A DNA stretch of 64,000 nt from Castanea sativa (Eukaryota; Streptophyta; Magnoliopsida; Fagales; Fagaceae): contig NC_134020.1 of assembly GCF_040712315.1 (NCBI RefSeq), forward strand, positions 37,936,751 through 38,000,750, written 5' to 3'. Below, one piece after another: positions 46,410 to 60,500 of the stretch; position 1 is the stretch's first letter, and the number at the start of each line of letters is the position of its first letter. The notes beneath the pieces were generated by a model. That model was not told the DNA's origin and searched no databases. It worked only from the letters and a program-made list of their open reading frames with translations. A program made the position numbers and the translations under genes.

Positions 46410-46443
<34 letters not shown>

Positions 46444-47006
46444 CACCACCACCATCACAAGTCCACAACCACCAGCTCTGTAACCACCACCATCCATTGC
46501 AAGAATTAAAAATAAAAAGTAGAAAACCAAACATCAGTTTTTATTTTTTAATCTTTTCCTCTCTCTCATCTCAGCCATGGCAGAAGCTCCACTACCGTTT
46601 CTGCTAGTGGTGCTCGTTGGTGCCACCTAGTAGATCTGTGGATTTTGGTGTGGTGTGGTTGTTTTGTAGACCTATGGATTTAGTTTTTAATTTTTAGATC
46701 TATGCATTTGGTGTGGTTGATTTGTTAGATTTGTGGGAGGAAATGGAGAGAGACAGAGAAGAGAGATAGAAGAGGGAGGTGGCAGAAGAGAGAGGAGAAA
46801 AAACGTGACAGATAGGAGAGAGAAGATTAATAAAAAAAAAAAATTATTTTATGGCATTTGTGAACAGTATCGTTCAAATTTGAAACGGTACTGTACATCC
46901 ATGCCAAATTGTTGAGCATTTTGGAACACTTGTATAAGAGGTTTTGGAGTGTTTGATGTGCCAAATACCAAATATTTAGTATTTGAAACACTTCATGAGA
47001 ATGCTT
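46065..47006. mobile_element. Candidate TIR element
   Basis: The left GAGCATTCACATCAAGTGT and the reverse complement of the right end, AAGCATTCTCATGAAGTGT, match at 16 of 19. TTA lies on both sides (46062-46064, 47007-47009). The interior holds a (CT)n run, a long A run (46410-46440) and purine-rich sequence near 46730-46830, with no convincing ORF. Confidence 0.65.
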
Positions 47007-47009
47007 TTA

Positions 47010-48345
47010 AAGCATACCTTTTTATAATTTTTCTTTTTTGGCGTAAAATTAGAGAACATTATGCAATTGTTGTATACATGGTGTCACATCACTTAAAATC
47101 ATTTTTTATTGTTCATTTAGTGCAATGAAATTTTAAATGACATAAGACACTCCTTTCCCAAGCAAAGGAAACGAACTGCAACTACTACCAAGCAGATCGA
47201 GATCACAGCTGCAGTCATGATCAAAAAAGGAATAAGTCTTGTGCCATATAAAAGAATAAGTCTTAACGAGTTGTAGTTGGTGAAAGAGTGGTGGTGAATT
47301 CATATGGGGACACCCTTCCACCGCCACAAAATCACAACTCGCCACGTAAACGAATTGTGACATTTGTTGTGCCACTAGGACTCTCAAAAAAGGCCACACT
47401 TGAGCAAGACTCATCCTATTTTCCTAATGGACTAATTCACAATTTCAAATCCCTAGAGGCAAGCCTGTCAGAATCACTGTTACGTGGTACTATTAATTTC
47501 CCAGCCCACAGACCTCTCTATTTCCACAACAGATGAGGGATTTTAGAAGTTTAAAATAAACAAGAAGAAATTAGGGGTTTTCCGGCATTTTGACGAGCAG
47601 GGTTGCATTTGCGTGGAAATCAAAATCAAACTGCTTGTCAAACTTGAAGAGAGAGAGAGAGAGAGAATAGAGTAGAAAAAACAATACTACGACATCACAG
47701 ATAAATAAAGCTAAAGCTACATCTCTAATTCTTTGTAATAGAAAACAAGATACAACATTCTATGGCCAAAACTTCATATTTTTCATGTGGCGGGCAAAAA
47801 CGTTTCTTATCTTCACACAGAAGTTACATTGTACAAAGCAGAGATGAAAATTACACAAAGCAACACCTCTATGATACACGGATGCCCACAAAGATTATAT
47901 ATCTCACCATCACATATAAAGACCTCGTGTCCTCTCAAAAGAGAAAAAATAATAGGCCTAAAACAAGAAATAAAAATAATATAATTAATGAGAAAAATAC
48001 CCATCACTACCAACCCATAGGAAGAAACAACCAAGACTGACCTCTACCTGCCTGTGGCTCAATTTACAAAGGGGGGCTCGACCCATATTGTAATTTTCAA
48101 GTTTCAGCACATCAAAGAAAACCTACAGCCGCCTGCAACCTGGTTCTCCAAACTCGCATCTTCATGCTAAGGTCCACCGTGTGGTGAGAAACCCAAAATT
48201 CATAAAGCCTTCAATTTTCATCAGGGAACCAAGATCACAAGTACGGTAATTCCTGTCATATGTCATCATGCTCTATACAGAAATGCAACCCCACGTGGTA
48301 GCATACGCCTGAAAGTAACATAGGGAAACAATTTGGACCAATATA
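47010..48345 (-). other. Downstream flank and probable 3'UTR of the BSL gene
   Basis: The BSL 3'UTR should occupy the right-hand part, just left of 48346. The rest shows short ORFs without domains and a (GA)n run at about 47648-47667. The polyadenylation site could not be fixed. Confidence 0.45.
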
Positions 48346-48493
48346 TTATATCCAAGCAAGAGAGCCTCGATCATTTGTAACTTGAGGACGGCCTCTAGTT
48401 GGTGTTGGAGGTCTGTTAGCATTCAGCTCCTGATCTCATTCAAAAAAAGAGTAGGGGGGATTAATACCAAAACAATGTAGCAATTTTAGGTCA

Positions 48494-48526
<33 letters not shown>

Positions 48527-51500
48527 TCAATTTACACCCCTACTGTAAGTCTGTAACTTGCAACTAATACTACACCATCTAATACCTTTACCAGCTAGTA
48601 TTTCATCAAATCTATTATTAGAATATATGTTTTCTCCATACCCATCAAGCTTAATGATCAATGATTAAGAACCCTCTCATTTATAAATTCTTCAAAATAT
48701 AAATAAATAAATAATTTACTAGATGCATGAATATACGAATTGGGTAGTAAATTAGAATAAATTTATATGAAATTTAGTGTGCATGATACGAAAATCATGT
48801 AGAGAACATAAATTTCTCTACAAAAATTGCATAGGTGGAAATTGACTAAATATTAATATGATGCGAACTATAAAGTGATGGAATGATTTTTGTTAAAGTT
48901 ACACCAAGTATAACTTACACCTAACATGCACGCACACATATAAAGATCAACTTACACACGGTGTAACCACACACACACACACACACACAAAACCTTCAAG
49001 TTAACATTTTATAGATGAGATATCTATCGTCTTAAAATCTTGCAAGCATGAAAGGTATAAGGAGAATGTAATTCAACAGTAAATTTGTCAAAATAAACAT
49101 CCAATAAAAAAATTATTGAATAGTGTAACATTACCAAAAGTTAAACCAACTGTAATTTGAACCCAACCTTCTATATACACACGCACACACACACAAAGAG
49201 GCATCACCTGCATCCATGTATCTTCTATATGACGTTCCGGCGAATTTTCTGGCGATGAAACTGCTGGTGGCAAGGGATGAATAAGTTTTGGAACCACCAC
49301 CAAATCTCTACCCAAAACTAAGATTGCTCCTGCATTATTTGCAGTACCTGTCGAAAGGGGCAAGGGCCAAACTTAAAATGTTAAATCACCTAAGGAGCTT
49401 AAAAAATGCAATAATAGTCACAAAGACCAGGAATGTACCACAGTAGTTGGTAGCTGAGAAAAGTGTAATCAAATGTCCCTGGGCAAAACGCTCAAATCCA
49501 TCCATTACACATTCATGTGCTCGTACAATCAACTGAAGATCATTGTTGTTGCAGAATTCCATGACACGATCAGGCTGCAACAGCAAACCCTTTTAGATGA
49601 GCATAACACGCAGATACAAACTTAAAAACACAGCCAAGAAAAAATGGAAACTAATAATTAATAAGATTAGAATTCAAGACTTTTCTCAAATTCACACAAC
49701 CTGCTTATGACCTGAACCAAAGCCCAAGATTATACAGGTAAAAAAATACCATAAACAATGGATAGTTCTCCAAGTCTATCATGAGAAAATTATTTCTAAA
49801 ATTTTTAAATGTTTATAATTATAATACAGCACTCAAACCGGCAAGAGGGGAAGATAAATGGAAGCATTTTCTAATATAAGTAATAAAATTTTATTAAAAT
49901 AGAAGAGAAACCTCACTTTGTTCACAGCAAGTCTCAAGTCCGAAAAAAAAAAAAAAAAAAAAAAAAAAGATGAGGGTTGTGGTAGGTTGACAGTCATCAT
50001 AACATTTAGTCACTTTATTATCATGGAAGAGGGGAAACCTTATGTATACTGAGTGTGTAAGCTTCCCTAAAGAATTAAATGATCACAGAATTACATATGA
50101 AAAGGGGGAGAATCAATAAATGATTATTGGAAGATATAAAATTAAATTAATGAAAACATAGAACCTCCTTTCAGACAAAATCACCAAAATTACATTATGT
50201 GATTGAACTGCAGCCTAGATAAAGAATCTAGTACCCAAATCATTATTGTACTTCCATTACAGCCACAAAATTTGCTAATAGTATCAACATCCTACAATTA
50301 ATTGAAATTGATCAACAGATATTGGCTTCAATGTATCCAGTGATATCCATATCTTGAGAACTATCAACATAGACGTTAATCTCGAGCCTCTTACAAACTT
50401 GTTAAATATGCTTTTACTTTTAAAAAATTTGACACAAGTTGGAACCAATGTATTCAAAGATATTCTCATTTTGGAATATATCAACACATAAATCATAGGA
50501 CACTTCTTTCAACATATACTTGAAAGGTAGTATGCTTCATAAAGACAACAATAGAAGCTATAAAACAAGACTCACCCCAAAAGTAACTAACCCCGGACCT
50601 CTGGCATTAGGTCGCAATCCTTCCACACTGTCATTTTCTGTTGGGTCAGACCTGAGGGAAAAGCATATTAAAATGCCATTGATGATTCAACAAGACTCAT
50701 GAACATTATCACACACCAAACTGAAACAGCTTAGACATTCACTGACCACAATAAATCCATAAGCACGATTGAGCCTGCTTCCATTGTAATTGGACGCTGA
50801 AGATTCTCAATCTGTTCCACATGATTTATAGATCGACCAATACCACCATGCATACAGATGATTTTCTTTTCAATCAGAGCTGCCAGCGGAAGCCAATTGA
50901 ACAATCGGTTTATCCGATGCCATGCCCATATTCCATCTCTCTCACCCTGTTCAGCAAGTTACAAAGTTGTTAGCTCCAACCAGTTGATGCAAGATAGTAC
51001 AGACATTATTTAATGCAATTAATATATACCATGCGCTCAATGCACTCAATCCGAAAGCCAAAAAGAGCATTAATATCTGCAGCTTCATGATTCCCACGAA
51101 TTAAATGTACATTGTGTTGATACTCCACCTGCAAAATTGATATAAGTTAAATAATTCTTGGACCATCAAGTTCCAAGACAAAGTGAAAGGAATGCATCAA
51201 AAACATAATTAACACATAAACTACCTTCAAAGCAAGCAGGAGAGTAATGGTTTCCAGGCTATGCTGACCTCGGTCAACATAATCTCCTAAGAAGAGATAA
51301 TCGATATATCTGATAGTCAACCATACAAAATCAGCATAATGGGAAGTGTCCATGTATAGACTTGTCTATAATGCAAAGCAGTGAGCTAAACTAGTATCAC
51401 TCTATTGAAAAATGAGCCAAAAATTTACTGATAAAAACATAAAAAGAACAAGCTAACATCCATGATCTAATGACTTGCTTTAGAAACATAAATGCACTGA

Positions 51501-54500
51501 TAGACTGTGAAGACCAAAGACGAGCGGATGTTGAATAGCACGATAAAATGAAGATTGCTTCCAAAAATATTTTCAAATCCAATGGGTATTGGAGTAATGC
51601 AGAAATGCTTTTGATGGACATGACCAACTAACAGGGCTCCAGCCTCTTTAAATTAGAAAACACTGAACATTTCATAAGGGGTATTTAATCAGATTTAATT
51701 TGCGTTCTTTTGTATCACATTTAGCCCATCCTTTAAATTAGAGACTCCTACTTGATCTGAGTCTTGGCTAATCTATTCTTGTTTGAGATTATTCCAAGGC
51801 TTGTTCAGTTGTAGAAAGTTCAAAGTTCTCTGTCCAAGTAGGAGTTTCTAATTTAATTTATATAATTTAACAGAAACTAAGTCTGATCATGAAAACCATT
51901 TTGCAGAGTATGCACCATTTTGATGGTGAGACCAGTAAATTCTTCAAGGTAAGATGCTACAAGCCAATCATCAAACTTGGAGGTTCTCTCTCTTCTTCTT
52001 AAGACTTCTACTAGTTCAGATTTGAAGATTTCTCCTTTATTAATATCCAGAACTAAACAGTCAATTTTGAACGCACAGCCAGCCATCTTTTTGAAACAAT
52101 CTCATTCCTAAGACCATCCTTTGATCACAAGCCCCTAACCTTACTGTTATACTGATGGTGAAATCATAACATGGTTAAAGAAAAGATATTCTCTTTGGAA
52201 GCCCTAAGGCTAAGGCAAAGCCCAAGAATAAGTGTCCATGGTCGTTAATTAAGTTTTTATATTTTATTTGGTTATTCTTGAGTCAAGGGTATTTTAGAAA
52301 TTTTACAATTGTTGGGTATGGGCCATAGTTATAGGCCATAGGTTTTATTAGTGAGTCTTATTTAATTATGGGTCTTTATTTATGGGCTTTCGTTTAATTT
52401 ATTAGGGTTAAATAGTAGTCATTGTACTATTAGGAATCCTAATACTACTAGTACAAGTAAGAGTCTTTATATATATATATAGGGTGATCAATGTATTCAA
52501 GGAGTAGAATGAGTTGATTAATAAAATTGAGTATTTTGAGCAATAGGCACATTGGCCTTTGCTGTTTCTTTCCTTTCTTTCTAGGGTTACTGTTCACGAT
52601 TACTGTTCACACACCCCCAAAACAGCCCTAACTTCTCTAATTCTTCTTTTTTCCTACCCTAAACCCACCACAACTAAACGTAATTTGTCCTACATCATAT
52701 ACAGTTGTTATTCTTAAAACCGTTAAATTTCCTCTCTCCAAAAATCCATGCAACTTTCTCTTCTTTATTAAAACAACCCATAACCCCAAGATACTTTTTC
52801 AATCCAACCTTTACTCCTGATATGCCTTAATTCTACCTTCCCTTCCACAAAACTTATAATCATAGGGAACCCTGAAAGTGCCAAAACAAAGTATAAAGTA
52901 AGAAGACAGAGGTATAACTAAATATTTCTGTCACATTTCAGCTCTCAGGATTTAATCTGCCACCCAGTCTATACGCATAAATTTGGACGCTAAGTTCACT
53001 GTAATGCTCCATAAGTTACATATGCACCCAAAGGGACTTGAACCCACGTCTTTACCCTCCACCTGTTCTTAAAGGGGAGGAAGTGCAATTTGGGCTAGAG
53101 TTCATAGGCCCATATGAACAACTATGCTTGATACAAAAGAATTTTAGCTAATCAGATAACTTACGCGATATCCCCTGCAGTTGAAGGTGATCCATATTCA
53201 TCAAAAAGGCGCATGAGATCCCCAAATTGCCCATGCAAATCACCAAATATCTTGATGGGAGCCTTGAGTTGTAAAACACTTGGTTCACTTGAAAATATCC
53301 GCTCAGCACTGTCACAGAGATCAGCTAATTCATTGCAATCTAAAAAAAATTGTCGGCGAACTGGAGGCTTCCAGCCACGAGGCTTTAGAAGTGCTGCTAT
53401 GACCTAATAAGATATGGGAAAAAGGAAACTTATTCAAAAAAAAAAAAAAAACAAAGAACATTAATCTTGTATAACTTAAAATAGCATAAGTGGGAGATAA
53501 GGACGAGATAAATTGACCTACAAAACGGTTGGGAGAAGAGTTCACTGATTCAGCAACTTACCCACTGTCTTGAAATTCAAAGGGAGTGACATTTTTTGAT
53601 GAATAAAATTTAAAGGGAGATATATATGACTGATATACGTATGTATACCCAACAGGAAACATAAACAACATGGAAGCAAAACAAAATAACTCAAAAATAT
53701 ATTCTTAGAGATGTAATCATTAACATGCATCTTGGAATGCATATAAATTTCAGCCACTTGATAATGTAGGGCCCACAAGCCAAGGAGGATCATGGTTGCA
53801 AATTATTTAATTAGTAATTAGGAAGTTCATTCCAAGGCAAGATTTCTTTAACATGCATTTTTTCTTAACCAAAAAAAATATTCTTTTTCTTAACCAAAAA
53901 AAATATTCTTTTTCTTAACCAAAAAAAATATTCTTTTTCTATTGATTAATGAAATTCCAATTTTCAACACATCATCGGTATACTACATCAATCTAAAAGC
54001 CATGTAAAAGTAACCAGTAAAGCCAAGCAGTTGCAAAGAGATACACATCTTAATGTAGAATTCAGATGATCTCAACTCAACCCGAACTTGTTGCAAACAT
54101 AAATATTAGCATACAAACTGAAATTTTTTGTACAATTTGACATGGACATTTTTATTTCCTGTGATTAAACAACAAAAGAAAAGCCATCCAGGTCTCATTT
54201 ATAGAGACATCAACCCCATATAGAGTAAAATGTAAGAGTACACATATAAAATAATAGTAGTAATTTCTCCATCTAATTGTGGTAGGCTGCACAGGTCCAG
54301 GTTTATTACTTCATTATTCTACATCAAAAAAATATGCATCTATTTACAATGTTAATTATATTGTAGTGTATAACTAGGTCCATTATACCTTTTTGGGTAC
54401 ACTATTGATGGACATTTGTCGATCTAATAGTTTTCTAGCAGCAGTTGCACTCTCTGGGGTCCCATAACTGACCCGCCTGCCTTCATTTTCAAACTGATCA

Positions 54501-57500
54501 ATTGAGAGCTGTCTGACCATGCCACCTAAAGCTCCACCAGTCTCTGCAGCTACAACAACCTGACAACACATTCAACAAAACATCAGCAGAGGCACAAATG
54601 TACATTTCCATAATAAAATTGGCTTGAGATAATGTTCAAAATATTATCCCAAACTAATACTGACAGCTCTGTGATGCAGCCGAACTCCAGCTGGAGCAAT
54701 ATTATTAGATCCAGTTGAATCAGGCTTAATTAAGGTAGATATCTGTTTCCCACTAGGGGTAGCCTCTGCCCCACGATCTCTGTCAGGCAGTTCAACCTCT
54801 CCATTAACTTGCCGTGCCTTGGCAGCGGCCAATGTAGCACTGATAGCCTCTGCTTCTGCTGCTGATGCTTCAACCAAATACTCAACACCTTTGCTTATTC
54901 TCCTGCATAAAAATCCACATCCAAATGCTTTTTGAATAAATAAGATAACGAGCTACAAATCAATAACTAACATCCAATGCAAATACAAATTCTATAACTA
55001 GCCAACCTTGATCCCATGGCATTTTCTGTGCTTATATCAGTATACATGTCCCCATTTATAGGAGGGGCAACTGGATTGCCCAACACAACTGAACCATCAG
55101 GAGCTGCTTCAGGCATTGTTTGCCTTGTCCTTTCATCAATGAACCTTCCAGGTAACCGCCCTGCTTGAACATTAGCTGCAGCAGCCGCAGCTGCAGCATG
55201 TGAAGCAGCACTTGTTGTTTCAGCAGCAGCCAGGTCTTCAGCAACAAGTAGGTCATCAAGCAACACACCTATAGCATAAACACGACAAATCATTTTGCTT
55301 AAGTATCATCAACTTTGACAATCATCAGCTCACCAACACGTAAATACAAGGTGAACTCCACTATCCAAAATAGAAAAGCTTTTAAATATCACCATCCAGA
55401 AAAGTGTATTAAGTCCTATATGGAGGACCAAACTCTAAATATTGTAAGCTTGCAAGATAAACTTTTTTTGATAGATAATCAGGAAAATTTTATAAAAGAT
55501 AGAAAAAAAGAGGAATACAAGAAGTTCATGATGATGAACAGCAAACAGAAAAAGGAACAAACAGCACAACAAACATAGAGAAATCAGGAAACTAAGCTAA
55601 GGGAGGACAAAAACTCAAAAAGAGGAGCGATCAGTGAAACCCCAACACTGAGACCACTCAAAAAGACTACGATGGCATAAAAGCTTTAACTCATCCAACG
55701 TCTTCCCTTTGTCCTCAAAGGATCAACGATTTCGTTCCAACCACACAATCCACATTAAGCACCCCGGAAACAAGTTCCAAATGTCCGAGTTGTGTTTCCC
55801 AATCCACTGATGCCAGCAAGATAACAAACCTGCCACCGAACTTGGCATCACCCAAAGAATACCAAAGGTCTGAAGCATAGAAGACCAAAGAAAGTGGGTA
55901 ACAGGACAATGAAGAAGAAGGTGATTAACCGACTCCCTATCACAGCAACACATACAACACCTATTAGCCAAAGGGCAGCCCTTAAGCATTAGATTATCCA
56001 AAAAAAGAGAGGAAAAAGAGGTTCAGAAGAACATAGGCACTTAAGGAAATATCTGGTTAGGATAACATTCTGATGCCAAGAATAAAAGAAAGCCATTTGA
56101 TTCCATATCTCACCCATCATTAATGCAGGTACATTATCCTCGAATACAACCTCCTTATCCAAACTTACAAAATTTTATTGTAAATATTCCAATCCTACCC
56201 GTTTCCAATTTTCACCCTAAATCAGAGACTGCTAAAATGTGCTCTATATAAAAGTGAAATTCTAATTATTCAGCAACGCAGAACCTATTTACCATGGTAC
56301 TCACTCATTAAAAGCCTAATGTTCAATATCTTTAACCGTCACGCAATCGGTTGGAGGAGATTTACCCAACCCAGTTTGGAGGAGAAGACTTTGTCCCACC
56401 ACTATATGTATAGCATTTAAATTGACCTCAAGAACCAGATGAAATGTATTTTACATCACTCAAGTAATTAATGCAATACTTTTAAAGTGGCTTATATTTC
56501 TACATTATGATCAGCTTAAGCGAAGCTATTAGAAGACAGAATGATGCAAGATTTGAAATAATTAGATTCATCTCTTACCACCACGTAAACCACCATAAAT
56601 AAATATTAAGTCACCAACTGCAGCAGCTGCATGCCTGCAACGCCTTGTCAATTCAACTGCAGCATCTCCACCAGCTGCATCAGCACTGTATCTTCCTGTC
56701 CTAGGACTAGTAACAACAGATTTTGTATCACACCACACACCTGCTGCAGTATCCAACACTGCAAAAGGGAAGGAACATGAAAATTTTGTAAGATATCTTT
56801 GGGTGGATCATCTTAAAAAGAGAAAGTAAAAAAATAAACTTACTTCAGCATAACAGCAACAATTCTATTGGTGATACGCGTAACAATCAAACTAAAATTA
56901 TAATGAATTTCCCAATATTTTTTCTACAAGTATTTAACCTCTAGTATCTATTTTAAGGTAGCACAGGGTCATAATTTTATATATATATATATATATTGAT
57001 GTTACAATTATATGTAATACCAGCAGTAGAATAAAGCGAGACACTTTGAACAACAAATCTCTATTTCAAACTCACAAAGTCAGTTAGCGTAAGATTAATT
57101 TGAAGGAAAAGAGCAGAACTTGATTGATTTGAAGTTCTTATTCTTGAAGACCCTTTATGATTGGACTTTAATATCAACCACCTTTTCTACTATGGACTTT
57201 CTAGAGTTGTTGGATTCCTTGAACTTCAGTCTTCTTTGTATCTATTTTTCTTTTTCTTCCCCTTTTTGTTTGGTCTTTTTCTCAGTATACACCCCACGCA
57301 CTAGGGTTGCACCCCTTTTTGTGCTTTTTTCTTGATTATTATTACTTATCCAAAAAAATGTCAAAATAGAACCTATCACTTCAGATTGTCATGGAAAGTA
57401 AGACAAGTCCATCAGACCCTGACAGCGACAAGATAGCAAGTTGAACAATGACATCTTAAAAGGAAACATAGAAAGAACTAGATACAATAACTAACAATTT

Positions 57501-60500
57501 CTAAAACCAACACAATACTGATCATTATAGACAGATATGGAAAAACATACATCCAAGAGGTAAGGGGGAAAGCATACCTAACAGCATGAATTCAGAACAA
57601 TTGGGCACAAAATTAAGGATCAATGGCACACAGAAGAGCAAACTTAATCAAATATGACTGTTCTTATTCTGTTTTTTGGCTGGTTAAGTCCTATATGACT
57701 ACTCAGAAATTTTCCAAACCCTAAGAGTTGAACATCCATCCAACTTAAACCTCACTATCATGTCCTAGAGAAAGCATTATGATCTATCCTCGCAATTGGG
57801 TAAAGAACAGGTCAAAATAGAGGCCAGAAACCTCAACATTCTAAATTAAATTTGTATATTTTTCTCTAGATGCACCTCATATACAATATCCCTTCCATTT
57901 TCTCCAAATATGTAATAGGAAGCTGTTAGATTCCCAGCTGAGATAAATTAGTGTCACCCACCTGTACGTATAAGGAAGCACCAACAGAACCGTGTCCAGC
58001 ATCTCTTCAATAAATTACCGTTTTATTTTTCCACTAGCAATCAAGGGTGAAGCTAGGCCCCACCCAATATCCTTACCCATGTATATGTTCATGAATTTGC
58101 TCCCTATGCATATTGGAATTTGACTTTTTATTTTCTTTCTATTTTTTTTTCTATTATAAATGATTAGTAGGATATTATTTCCTTCATATGTTAAACTTCA
58201 TTTAAGGAAAATCTTTCTTATTCTTATCAATGTCTCTTAAAGATTCAAAACCTATAAAAGGAAAATAAATGTATAAAAAAAAAAACATTATTATTACCTT
58301 TCAAAAGTGATAAAAATAATTAAAAAAAATACAATTCACAATGTAATAATTTATTATTCTTAAGTAATAAAATATGAGAAGGATTACATGATAATCTCCA
58401 AAATTTAAATTGTTTTAAAGTGAAATATGAAATTTCAAGTACATCCATATTTACAATATATTGTTAAAAATGTTACAATTTGATTATTTTATGAGTTCAT
58501 ATTAATTAATATATTAGCATTAGAATTCACAGAAGTTGCACTTGAGGTTAGTCTAACTATTAACAACCTTGTTCATATAAATAGTAAGTGGAATCTTGAC
58601 TTAAAAAACAAAACAAAAAAAAAACCCACAAAATGACTTATGCTTGTGTAAAAAAACATTTAACAGATAAACACAAAACAAATTTTTTTTTTTGGCATTA
58701 AAATATTTCTTATTATTCACATAAATTGTTTTTTATTATTTAGGTTGGCCTCAAGTATTCATGAGCATGTGTTTGTGGCTCATAAATTTTGCTCCCCATG
58801 ACATCAAATCCTGGCTCTGCCTGGCTCCGCCACTATCCTTAGTTCAATTCAAATTGACAAAAAACATTAAAAAAAAAAAACACCAAGACATGGTCATATA
58901 ACCATTGGATCGCCAAGTATGCTAAAAAACTTACTGTTACGCACAAAATTGCTAGCAATAAGTTTTATTTGAGCTCTATCTAGGCAAAGCTGAGTTTACC
59001 ACAAGGGGTAGCACAATCAGCTGGGGACCATCCTAATGAAGCAGAGGTCACTGGTTTGAATCTCCCCTTCCCCTCCCTTTTGGGCCAATACTTACTTATC
59101 AGGGGAAAAAGCTGGCTCAACATTTTTTAGGGAAAACTTAGTCACAAGCTGAGCTTATACCAGGCTAAGCTCACAAAAGTCTGACAATCCTAGCAATGCA
59201 TATTTGGCTTATGTTTTAAAAGGCCACTGTCTCAATCATACCCAGATCAGAACTCAAAGTATGTAAAGATCAAATCAAGTACCTGCAACACTTGATGAGT
59301 CTTCCACCATGCGTCCCCCACCAAGTGCACCTCCAGACACATGAAGCCTTGCATTAACGAAGACCTGGAAACATGTGTGGTCATGTGATTCATCTTCTTA
59401 TAAAAATAAATCAGGTAGTCAACCAAACAAAATTTTAAAAAACCAAAACCCACTGCTGCATGTTGATATCTTGGAGATGGTGAGACACCCGGGGCAATTG
59501 CCCACTCCCATCGGCCATCCCTATGTTTAGCAAGTCCATATGCACTTGCTAGTGGCTGCAAGTAATCATGAGAGCAAGAAACAAAATCCAGGTTAACCAA
59601 ACTTCAAACTTAAGAAGCACAAAAGGAGTACAGTGTTAAATAAGAAACAAGAATTTTGGTAACCAGCTTCAGCAATATTGTGCACGCAACATTAAAACAC
59701 AACAGCCTTGAAAAAAGAATGAATTCTACAGATATAAATGAGTATTCCTAGACAAATGTGTGAGTAAATTTAACAACTGATTTTAAAACCCACCAAACAG
59801 AGATCCATTACTTCTGGAATTTTAGCAAAACATATTCTTCATTGAATGGAAAACATTACATCAATAGAAATAAACAACTAACACCTAACCATAACAGAAC
59901 TCAGATTTAATAGGCTCTGAGATAACTATGAGAACACGAATAAAAACACAGTAACATAATAAAATTAAAATAAGACCTAGCCCATTACATGAATATGAAT
60001 ACAAAAAATACCCCTAAATCCTAAAAAATAATTAATTAATTAATTAAAATTTTTAAAAATTAATAATAAATAATAAATAAAAACTAGCTTCACACAGCCT
60101 GCATCACGTCTAAGGCAATGACAATCGAGTGACAACAAGCCAAGCCAAGTTATGATATGCTAGATACCAAAATTTAAAGATGATGCTAGATAGAATTTTT
60201 TGACTCACCACACTGTTTGCATCCCTTCCTCCACAAAGCAGAAGAAGACCGTCAGAGCGCGCACTTGCAGTTGCATACCTAATCAGACATATCGGGTAAA
60301 TGAGGGCTCAAATCAATACCATGCACACAAGCTATTAATGAATCATAACATCATTTTCGCATGTTCAACAAGTGATAAGCACTTTAAAAAAAGTGTGGAT
60401 ATCATAACCTATTGAGTGAGACAAATGTTCACTGCTTCCTCAATGAGGAAAAGAGAAACTCTTGTGAATAGAAAAATGCATGCACGTGACACAAGAAACA

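Noticed and set aside
53330..53545. 71-residue - strand ORF at the BSL exon 53165-53403
   Set aside because: Reads in a different frame from the phosphatase exon and extends into intron.
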